From a bacterium (GTDB taxonomy: Bacteria > UBA9089 > JAHJRX01), in assembly GCA_030017825.1 (NCBI GenBank), contig JASEGW010000100.1:1-5690 (forward strand): 5,690 bases of DNA. The letters are read 5' to 3'. Shown piece by piece: positions 1-4,893 of this stretch (position 1 is the stretch's first letter; each line of letters begins with the position of its first letter). The translations under genes and the position numbers were made by a program. The notes under the pieces are model-generated. The model saw only the letters and a list, made by a program, of their open reading frames with translations. It was not told the DNA's origin and searched no databases.

Positions 1-50
1 GGCGGCGAGCGTCAGCGAGCGGCGGCGGGGCGGAGCGGGTCAGTTCCGTT
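1..50. other. GC-rich segment at window start, of unknown nature
   Basis: About 34 of the first 40 bases are G or C, against roughly 30 % in the rest of the window. The segment is G-biased and internally repetitive: GGCGGCG occurs at 1-7 and 21-27, and GCGAGCG at 5-11 and 15-21. I see no coding signature, no tRNA fold and no rRNA motif that I recognise. It could be the end of an upstream GC-rich element, a horizontally acquired scrap, or a chimeric or mis-assembled contig end. The switch to AT-rich sequence is complete by about position 70. Confidence 0.5.
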
Positions 51-79
51 CAAAGTAGGTTCGGACTTTGTCATATAAT
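49..79 (+). promoter_or_regulatory. Possible promoter for thrS
   Basis: A perfect -10 hexamer TATAAT lies at 74-79. The best -35 candidate is TTCAAA at 49-54 (4 of 6 matches to TTGACA), but the spacer is 19 nt, longer than ideal, and there is no extended -10 TG. An inverted repeat CAAAGT (51-56) / ACTTTG (65-70) with an 8-nt loop fills the spacer. If used, transcription would start near 86 and give thrS a leader of about 70 nt that is purine-rich, with no T-box features visible. In AT-rich DNA a TATAAT by chance is common, so support is modest. Confidence 0.3.
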
Positions 80-155
80 TGCACCAAGAACAAGAAAATA
101 GAAGATAGAAATAAGAGATTGAAAATCAAATTACAAAAGTCATAAAGTAAGGTAA

Positions 156-2072
156 ATGAGTAAAATAACTATTCAGGTAAATGAGAATTTCTCAAAAGAA
201 TACAGAAAAAATATAGTTGCAAGAGAAGTTTTAGAGGATGTAGATGTTATTAGAAAAAAAGATATGATAGCTGTAAGAATAGACGGAATAGCGAAAGATT
301 TAAATACAGAAATTAATCAAGATTGCAAGTTATCCTTTATTACTTTTGAAGACGAAGAGGGAAAAAAAATTTACAATCACAGCACTTCTCATATCCTGGC
401 CCAAGCTGTAAGAAGTTTATATAAGAATGTAAAATTGGGAATTGGGCCGGCTATTAAGGATGGATTTTACTATGATTTTGATTTTAAGCATAGTATTGAA
501 GATGGTGATCTTTTAAAAATAGAAAACTACATGCAAGAAATAATTAAGAAAGAATTGCCTTTTGAGAGAATGTTAATGTCCAAAAAAGAGGCTATAGATT
601 TTTTTAATAAACAAGAAGATTCATATAAAATGGAGCTTATAGAAGAAATAGAGGGAGAAGAAATTTCTTTTTACAAGCAAGGAAATTTTGTAGATTTCTG
701 TCGAGGTCCTCATGTTCCTAATACAGGATATATAAAAGCTTTTAAGCTTACTTCTTTGGCCGGAGCATATTGGCGAGGTGATGAAAAAAAAGCTATGCTT
801 ACTCGTATTTATGGTAGTGCTTTTGATTCTCAAGAAAAACTTAAAAAATATCTTGATAAAATCGAAGAAGCCAAAAGAAGAGATCATAGGAAATTGGGAA
901 AAGAATTAGAAATTTTTAATATTTACGAAAATGCTGGAGCAGGGCTAATTTATTACCATCCTTATGGAAGTACGCTAAGACAAGAAATTTGTCAGTTATT
1001 GAGAGATGAACATAAGAAAAGAGGATATTTAGAAGTAGTAACTCCTCATATTGCTAAAATAGATTTATGGAATCGTTCAGGACACAGTGAATTTTATCGA
1101 GAAAATATGTATTTTTTGGAAATTGATAATGACCAATATGTGCTAAAACCAATGAATTGTCCTGGCCATATATTAATTTATAAAAGTAAAACTCGAAGTT
1201 ATCGCGAACTGCCCATAAAATATTTTGAATTAGGCACTGTTTATCGTTATGAAAGATCTGGAGTGTTACATGGTTTATTGAGGGTTAGAGGGTTTACTCA
1301 AGATGATGCCCATATTTTTTGTATGCCCGAACAATTAAACGAAGAGATAAATAAAATTATAGATTTTGCTTTTTATATGCTTAATATATTTGGCTTTAAA
1401 GAGTTTGAAATATATTTGAGTACTCGTCCAGATAAATTTGTAGGAACTATAGAAAATTGGGAAAAAGCGACGAATGCTTTAAAAAATAGTTTAGAATCTC
1501 GTAATCTTTCCTATAAAATTGATGAAGGTGAAGGGGTTTTTTATGGGCCAAAGATTGATGTTAAGCTAAAAGATGCTTTGGGGCGTGCTTGGCAAGGACC
1601 TACTATTCAGGTTGATTTTAATTTACCAAATCGCTTTGAAGTAGATTATATTGATAGTAACGGCAAAGAATGCATGCCTATTATGATACATAGGGTAGTT
1701 TTAGGTAGCTTAGAGCGGTTTATAGGAGCTTTAATTGAACATTATGGTGGTGTTCTTCCTTTATGGCTGTCTCCTGTTCAAGTAAAGATTGCTACTATTG
1801 CAGAGCGGCATATAGGTTTTGCTAAGGAGATAGAGGTAGAATTAGAAAAAAATGCTATTAGATTTGAAAGAGATTATCGAAATGAAAAGATTGGTTTAAA
1901 GGTTAGAGAAGCCCAAATATACAAAGTACCGTATATGTTAATTATTGGAGATAAAGAAATTAAGGAAAACATGATTTCTGTTCGAAATTGTAGAAAGAAT
2001 GACACAGAAACCATGTCGCATGAGCAGTTTTTAGAGAAAATATTAAAAGAAGCTAAAGAAAAATCTAAATAA
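156..2072 (+). CDS. thrS: Threonyl-tRNA synthetase
   Basis: Cytoplasmic class II aminoacyl-tRNA synthetase that activates threonine with ATP and charges tRNA-Thr. It is 638 aa, close to E. coli ThrRS. Domains in order: TGS (about 1-65); editing domain with HxxxH at H75/H79 and the CRGPH motif (C182, H186), which hydrolyses Ser-tRNA-Thr; catalytic core (about 245-535); C-terminal anticodon-binding domain (about 540-638). The zinc ligands that recognise threonine are present: C335 (in NCPGH), H386 (in DDAHIF) and H512 (in MIHR). Motif 2 contains R364 and the LHGLLRVRGF loop; motif 3 is GSLERF with R521. No key residue is missing. The start follows directly on an in-frame TAA (153-155), so no upstream extension is possible. 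The only Shine-Dalgarno-like run, AAGG at 149-152, is just 3 nt from the ATG. infC follows after 117 nt and has its own promoter. Confidence 0.98.
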   Translation: MSKITIQVNENFSKEYRKNIVAREVLEDVDVIRKKDMIAVRIDGIAKDLNTEINQDCKLSFITFEDEEGKKIYNHSTSHILAQAVRSLYKNVKLGIGPAIKDGFYYDFDFKHSIEDGDLLKIENYMQEIIKKELPFERMLMSKKEAIDFFNKQEDSYKMELIEEIEGEEISFYKQGNFVDFCRGPHVPNTGYIKAFKLTSLAGAYWRGDEKKAMLTRIYGSAFDSQEKLKKYLDKIEEAKRRDHRKLGKELEIFNIYENAGAGLIYYHPYGSTLRQEICQLLRDEHKKRGYLEVVTPHIAKIDLWNRSGHSEFYRENMYFLEIDNDQYVLKPMNCPGHILIYKSKTRSYRELPIKYFELGTVYRYERSGVLHGLLRVRGFTQDDAHIFCMPEQLNEEINKIIDFAFYMLNIFGFKEFEIYLSTRPDKFVGTIENWEKATNALKNSLESRNLSYKIDEGEGVFYGPKIDVKLKDALGRAWQGPTIQVDFNLPNRFEVDYIDSNGKECMPIMIHRVVLGSLERFIGALIEHYGGVLPLWLSPVQVKIATIAERHIGFAKEIEVELEKNAIRFERDYRNEKIGLKVREAQIYKVPYMLIIGDKEIKENMISVRNCRKNDTETMSHEQFLEKILKEAKEKSK

Positions 2073-2098
2073 AAAGCTATTTTTAAATTTAAATTTTG

Positions 2099-2127
2099 TT
2101 GACAATAGATAAGTTTTATGGTATTTT
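2099..2127 (+). promoter_or_regulatory. Sigma70-type promoter for infC-rpmI
   Basis: A perfect -35 hexamer TTGACA (2099-2104) is followed by a 17-nt spacer and a -10 hexamer TATTTT (2122-2127, 4 of 6). The -10 is preceded by TGG, which makes an extended -10 (TGn) element at 2119-2121. Transcription would start near 2134, giving infC a leader of about 56 nt. It lies between thrS and infC, so infC and the ribosomal protein genes can be expressed independently of thrS, as is known for this locus in E. coli. This is the best promoter match in the window. Confidence 0.65.
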
Positions 2128-2134
2128 AAATAAA

Positions 2135-2155
2135 TTTATAATCTTTTAAGATAAA
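2135..2155 (+). promoter_or_regulatory. Weak AU hairpin in the infC leader
   Basis: TTTAT (2135-2139) can pair with ATAAA (2151-2155). An inner CTT/AAG pairing (2143-2145 / 2148-2150) is possible with a bulge. It begins at the predicted infC transcript 5' end. The stem is nearly all A-U and may be only a by-product of composition; it might protect the 5' end of the mRNA. I see no run of Ts after it, so it is not a terminator. Confidence 0.2.
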
Positions 2156-2175
2156 TATTAGTTTAAATTATACGT

Positions 2176-2182
2176 GGAGGTG
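2176..2182 (+). promoter_or_regulatory. Shine-Dalgarno that fixes the infC ATT start
   Basis: GGAGGTG matches seven consecutive bases of the ideal AAGGAGGTGATC anti-Shine-Dalgarno complement. The last G of GGAGG (2180) is 9 nt before ATT at 2190. An in-frame TAG at 2184-2186 lies between the two, so translation cannot begin further upstream. The codon after the stop is GTA, leaving ATT as the only plausible initiator next to this site. Confidence 0.85.
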
Positions 2183-2189
2183 GTAGGTA

Positions 2190-2705
2190 ATTTTAAAGAA
2201 AACTCGAACTAATGAACAAATAAGAGAAGATAAAGTAAGACTAGTATCTAATGATGGGTCTCAAATAGGAGTTATTACTATTGAAGAAGCTTTGCGTTAT
2301 GCAGAAAAAGAAGGGTTAGATTTAGTAGAAGTAGCCCCAGATGCTAATCCTGTAGTTTGTAGAGTAATGGATTTTAGTAAGTATATGTACGAGCAAAAGA
2401 AAAAAGCTCGAGAAAATAAAAAGAACCAAAAAATTGTACATGTTAAAGAGATTAAAATGAGACCTACTATTAGTGAACATGATTATCAATTTAAGTTTAG
2501 ACATTTATGTAGATTTATTAATTCTGGAGATAAAACTAAAATTAGCATAAAATTTAAGGGAAGATCAATTGGTCACCCTGAGCTTGGAAGAAAGGTTTTA
2601 GAAAGAATTATTAAAGAAGCGTCTGAATTTACTGTGACAGAACAGATGCCTACTATGGAAAGACAAGATATGAGTATCATATTAGCTCCTAAAAAAGTTA
2701 AATAA
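2190..2705 (+). CDS. infC: Translation initiation factor IF-3 (ATT start)
   Basis: IF3 binds the 30S subunit, prevents early 50S joining and checks the start codon and initiator tRNA. From ATT at 2190 the product is 171 aa, the normal family length. The N-domain (about 1-75) begins TRTNEQIRE, the conserved opening, and contains GLDLVEVAPDANPVVCRVMD. A lysine-rich linker follows. The C-domain (about 82-168) has KEIKMRPTISEHDY, IKFKGRSIGHPELG and the terminal ILAPKK. Starting at the first conventional codon in frame, TTG 2292, would delete 34 residues of the conserved N-domain; that TTG is an internal leucine. The ATT start matches E. coli infC, where IF3 represses its own AUU-initiated translation. 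The same autoregulation is therefore likely here (inference). rpmI starts 15 nt downstream. One oddity: the usual GRQM near the C-terminus reads RQDM (158-161). Confidence 0.95.
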   Translation: MLKKTRTNEQIREDKVRLVSNDGSQIGVITIEEALRYAEKEGLDLVEVAPDANPVVCRVMDFSKYMYEQKKKARENKKNQKIVHVKEIKMRPTISEHDYQFKFRHLCRFINSGDKTKISIKFKGRSIGHPELGRKVLERIIKEASEFTVTEQMPTMERQDMSIILAPKKVK

Positions 2706-2710
2706 AAAGT

Positions 2711-2715
2711 GGAGG
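2711..2715 (+). promoter_or_regulatory. Shine-Dalgarno that fixes the rpmI GTG start
   Basis: GGAGG lies 5 nt before GTG at 2721. A longer reading from the in-frame GTG at 2709 would place this site inside the coding region and add four acidic residues (EEEV replacing the canonical opening). The 2721 start is preferred. Confidence 0.85.
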
Positions 2716-2720
2716 AAGAA

Positions 2721-2918
2721 GTGCCAAAAATAAAGACTCAAAGAGGAGTTGCAAAAAGATTTAAGTTAACTTCTAAAGGTAAAATAAAAAGAAAAATGGC
2801 CTTTAAAAGCCATATTTTAACAAAAAAGTCATCTAATCGCAAAAGAAATTTAAGAAGAATGATTTTAGTAAGCTCTGCTAATGCAAAAAGTGTCAAGAAA
2901 ATGTTGCCTTACGCCTAA
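2721..2918 (+). CDS. rpmI: 50S ribosomal protein L35
   Basis: Small basic protein of the large ribosomal subunit. From GTG at 2721 it is 65 aa and begins MPKIKTQRGVAKRFKLT, the family opening (MPKMKTxxGAAKRF). It continues with the lysine/arginine-rich core KGKIKRKMAFKSHIL and ends KKMLPYA. A GTG 12 nt upstream is in frame but lacks its own ribosome site and would add residues not seen in L35. It lies 15 nt after infC, so the two are almost certainly co-transcribed and perhaps translationally coupled. The next gene, rplT, is unusually far away (223 nt). Confidence 0.95.
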   Translation: MPKIKTQRGVAKRFKLTSKGKIKRKMAFKSHILTKKSSNRKRNLRRMILVSSANAKSVKKMLPYA

Positions 2919-2951
2919 TTTACTAATACAAGAAATTCCTCACACAAACAA

Positions 2952-2964
2952 CCCACTTTGTGGG
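2952..2964 (+). promoter_or_regulatory. Small GC hairpin after rpmI, competitor of the pseudoknot
   Basis: CCCAC (2952-2956), loop TTT, GTGGG (2960-2964): a perfect 5-bp stem, mostly G-C, in otherwise AT-rich sequence, 33 nt after the rpmI stop. It is not followed by a T tract. Its 3' arm and loop overlap the segment 2956-2962 that forms one arm of the larger candidate pseudoknot, so the two structures are mutually exclusive. CACAAA at 2943-2948 is a further alternative partner for TTTGTG at 2957-2962. Confidence 0.4.
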
Positions 2965-3014
2965 GTGCCGCTAAATTCACAAAGATTAAAGAATTATAAA
3001 TTTTCTTTGGTGGC
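2956..3014 (+). promoter_or_regulatory. Candidate H-type pseudoknot in the rpmI-rplT gap
   Basis: Two helices interleave. Stem 1 is CUUUGUG (2956-2962) with CACAAAG (2978-2984), seven Watson-Crick pairs. Stem 2 is GCCGCUAAA (2967-2975) with UUUGGUGGC (3006-3014), nine pairs of which two are G-U. The order arm1-arm2-arm1'-arm2' is a classical H-type pseudoknot, with loops of 4, 2 and 21 nt. It lies in the leader of rplT. In E. coli, ribosomal protein L20 represses rpmI-rplT by binding a pseudoknot and an rRNA-like helix upstream of rpmI. A similar role here is inference from position and topology, as I cannot match the primary sequence to a known L20 leader. Confidence 0.4.
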
Positions 3015-3018
3015 TTTT
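2967..3018 (+). terminator. Possible intrinsic terminator or attenuator before rplT
   Basis: Stem 2 of the pseudoknot, taken alone, is a 9-bp hairpin with a 30-nt loop whose 3' arm ends GGTGGC and runs directly into TTTT (3015-3018). This resembles a weak intrinsic terminator. The large loop and the short U run argue against strong termination. It could instead work as an attenuator that sets the L35:L20 ratio, with formation dependent on stem 1 or the 2952-2964 hairpin. L20 is essential, so transcription must either read through or restart in the following 120 nt, where I see no good promoter. Confidence 0.3.
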
Positions 3019-3078
3019 GTATGATGTAATTTATTCTTATTTGTAAGCCTAAGGATAAATTTTTAACGATAATTTTTT

Positions 3079-3104
3079 CATTCTTTTACTACATTCTTTT
3101 ACTA
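3079..3104 (+). repeat. Perfect 13-bp tandem direct repeat upstream of rplT
   Basis: CATTCTTTTACTA at 3079-3091 is repeated exactly at 3092-3104 with no spacer. It lies 38 bp before the rplT start, is pyrimidine-rich on the + strand, and is followed by TATATAAG. A recent slippage duplication is the simplest origin. The 13-bp period does not match a helical turn, so a paired protein-binding site is not obvious, but the duplication does change spacing in the rplT leader. Confidence 0.9.
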
Positions 3105-3141
3105 TATAAGTTTTATTAATTATTGAGCAAGGAGAGGAAAA

Positions 3142-3486
3142 ATGCCTAGAGTTTCCACTAATGTTGCCAGTCATGCCCGAAAAAAAAGAATCCTAAAAAA
3201 AGCTAAAGGATATTACGGAACTAGAAGCAGATGTTATCGCATAGCAAAAGAAGCTGTGATGAAAGCAGAGTCTTATGCTTATCGTGATCGTAAAGCTAAA
3301 AAAAGAACTATAAGAAGATTGTGGATTCTAAAAATTAATGCTGCTGCACGTCAGCATGGACTTTCTTATAGTGTTTTTATGAACAGATTAAAGAAAGCAG
3401 GTCTTGATCTTAATCGAAAGGTATTGGCTAATTTAGCAGTTAACGATGCATTAGCATTTACAAAGATAGTAGAAACAATAAGATAA
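3142..3486 (+). CDS. rplT: 50S ribosomal protein L20
   Basis: Binds 23S rRNA early in 50S assembly and, in several bacteria, represses its own operon. It is 114 aa (typical 115-119). It opens MPRVSTNVASHARKKRILKKAKGY, with the long basic N-terminal tail that penetrates the rRNA. The globular part carries YRDRKAKKRTIRRLWILKINAAAR, GLSYSVFM and LDLNRKVLANLAV, all hallmark L20 segments. The start is clear: AAGGAG at 3129-3134 lies 7 nt before the ATG. Tandem stops TAA TAA (3484-3489) end it. Its 223-nt leader contains the candidate pseudoknot and a tandem repeat, suggesting expression separate from rpmI. Confidence 0.97.
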   Translation: MPRVSTNVASHARKKRILKKAKGYYGTRSRCYRIAKEAVMKAESYAYRDRKAKKRTIRRLWILKINAAARQHGLSYSVFMNRLKKAGLDLNRKVLANLAVNDALAFTKIVETIR

Positions 3487-3487
3487 T

Positions 3488-3514
3488 AAAGTATCTTATA
3501 AAATTTTACTTTTT
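3488..3514 (+). terminator. Weak terminator-like hairpin after rplT
   Basis: AAAGTA (3488-3493) can pair with TACTTT (3507-3512) across a 13-nt loop, and Ts continue to 3514. The stem is short and A-T rich, so if it terminates at all it does so partially, leaving read-through into ktrB. I see no convincing promoter between rplT and ktrB. Confidence 0.2.
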
Positions 3515-3521
3515 AAGTTTT

Positions 3522-3526
3522 AGGAG
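3522..3526 (+). promoter_or_regulatory. Shine-Dalgarno that points to an ATT start for ktrB
   Basis: AGGAG, the only good ribosome-binding site before ktrB, is 6 nt from ATT at 3533 and 33 nt from the first conventional in-frame start, TTG 3560. The in-frame TAG at 3521-3523 overlaps the site, so no earlier start exists. The stretch just before the TTG is AAAAAAGAA, a poor ribosome site. Confidence 0.7.
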
Positions 3527-3532
3527 AACTTT

Positions 3533-4888
3533 ATTAATAAAAAAGTTATTAAAAAAGAATTGAAACCGGCTCAAATACTAATTTTGAGCTTTTTTCTTTT
3601 GATTATAATAGGAACAATACTATTATCTTTACCTTGGGCAGTAAAAGGACCTTCTTTATATTGGGTAGATTCTTTGTTTACAGCTACTTCAGCTACCTGT
3701 GTTACTGGGCTTAGTGTTTGGGATACAGGTACAAAGTTTACCTTTTTTGGTCAAATAGTAATTTTGGTCCTCATTCAACTAGGTGGATTAGGTATCATGA
3801 CCTTTTCTACTTTTTTTGCTGTTGTGCTAGGAAAAAAAATTACTATAAAAGATCATACATTAATAAAAGAATCCTTAAGCTCATTTGAAACAGAAAGAAT
3901 AGTAATTCTTTTAAAATATGTACTTATTTTTACTATTTCTGCAGAGTTTTTAGGAGCTTTATGTTTATATTTTTGTTGGGAACAAAGCACGACTTGTTTT
4001 AATCCTATATATTGTTCTATATTTCATTCTGTTTCGGCATTTTGCAACGCTGGTTTTTCCTTGTTTACTAATAGTTTAATAGATTACAAGAGTAATAAAA
4101 TTATTAATTTTATCATTACTTCTCTGATTATTTTAGGAGGTATTGGTTTTATTGTTATTAATGATCTAAGAGGAATTTGGAAAAGAAAAGACAAGTATAA
4201 TAAAAAAGTTTCATTACATACTAAGATAGTAATTTTCTTAACTGTTTCCATAGTGTTATTCTCTACCTGTATGTTATTCATATTTGAAAATAATAATGCA
4301 TTTTCTGGACTTACGCTATTTGATAAATTTCAAGCAGCTTATTTTCAAGCCATAACTTCTCGAACAGCAGGTTTTAATACTATTGACACAGCTTTATTGT
4401 CATCTGCAGGTCTATTTTTTATTATTATATTAATGTTTATTGGGGGGGCATCTGGATCTACTGCAGGGGGTATAAAAGTTAATACTCTTGGGGTTATTTA
4501 TGGAATGATTAAGGCTATTTTTAAAGGGAGGGATAGAATAGAGTTATTTCATAGAACGATTTCTAGAAATATCGGGTACAAAGCTATTTCTATTTTAATT
4601 CTGTCCTTGCTGGTTGTAATTATAGGAGTTGTTTCTTTGCTAATTACCGAGAATATAAAAGGGGAAAGTATTCCATTTATTAATATTTTATTTGAAGTAG
4701 TATCAGCTTTTGGTACAGTAGGTCTTTCTACTGGAATTACTTCTAAATTATCTTTAATTGGTAAGTTGATTATTACTATGATTATGTTTGCAGGACGCAT
4801 AGGTCCATTAACCTTAGCTTTGGCTATAACTGAAGAAAAGGTTAAGCTTGAATATCGGTATCCAGAAGAAAAGGTTATTGTAGGTTAA
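3533..4888 (+). CDS. ktrB: Ktr/Trk-type K+ channel subunit (KtrB/TrkH family)
   Basis: Integral inner-membrane ion-translocating subunit of a K+ uptake system. It consists of four M1-P-M2 repeats, each with a selectivity-filter glycine. Numbered from the ATT start (451 aa), the four filter segments are CVTGL (G59), CNAGFS (G174), RTAGFN (G280) and GTVGLS (G397). The flexible GGASGSTAGGIK stretch (304-315), which forms the intramembrane gate loop, and the GRIGPLT motif near the C-terminus (421-427) are present. The end RYPEEKVIVG resembles the Bacillus KtrB tail, and the length fits KtrB (about 445) better than the longer TrkH. The TTG at 3560 would give 442 aa but lacks a ribosome site. Starting at ATT adds NKKVIKKE, similar in length and character to the KtrB N-terminus. 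ktrA follows after 5 nt. Family assignment is very secure; the ATT start is probable. Confidence 0.9.
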   Translation: MNKKVIKKELKPAQILILSFFLLIIIGTILLSLPWAVKGPSLYWVDSLFTATSATCVTGLSVWDTGTKFTFFGQIVILVLIQLGGLGIMTFSTFFAVVLGKKITIKDHTLIKESLSSFETERIVILLKYVLIFTISAEFLGALCLYFCWEQSTTCFNPIYCSIFHSVSAFCNAGFSLFTNSLIDYKSNKIINFIITSLIILGGIGFIVINDLRGIWKRKDKYNKKVSLHTKIVIFLTVSIVLFSTCMLFIFENNNAFSGLTLFDKFQAAYFQAITSRTAGFNTIDTALLSSAGLFFIIILMFIGGASGSTAGGIKVNTLGVIYGMIKAIFKGRDRIELFHRTISRNIGYKAISILILSLLVVIIGVVSLLITENIKGESIPFINILFEVVSAFGTVGLSTGITSKLSLIGKLIITMIMFAGRIGPLTLALAITEEKVKLEYRYPEEKVIVG

Positions 4889-4893
4889 TCATT

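Noticed and set aside
40..86. 3' end of a tRNA (GGTTCGGAC followed later by GCACCA)
   Set aside because: The T-loop would lack the conserved A58, the T-stem would be almost all wobble pairs, and no acceptor complement is visible.
81..155. T-box or E. coli-type thrS operator in the thrS leader
   Set aside because: No T-box core, no terminator and no anticodon-like stem-loop; only a trivial GATT/AATC hairpin at 117-127.
621..887. Minus-strand ORF of 88 codons inside thrS
   Set aside because: Lies wholly antisense to conserved thrS codons, is rich in Phe/Ile/Lys/Ser as expected of an AT-rich shadow, and has no recognisable motif. The same applies to minus-strand ORFs at 2322-2504, 4084-4281 and 4549-4800.
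2292..2705. infC starting at TTG 2292 (137 aa)
   Set aside because: This cuts the conserved N-domain; TTG 2292 is the leucine of EEALRYA. Homology and the Shine-Dalgarno both point to ATT 2190.
2709..2720. rpmI starting at GTG 2709
   Set aside because: The GTG forms part of the ribosome-binding region and adds four residues before the canonical MPKIKT opening of L35.
3041..3110. Promoter for rplT in the AT-rich half of the gap
   Set aside because: TTGTAA (3041-3046), GATAAT (3068-3073) and TATATA (3103-3108) occur, but no -35/-10 pair has a 16-18 nt spacer. In such AT-rich DNA these are expected by chance.
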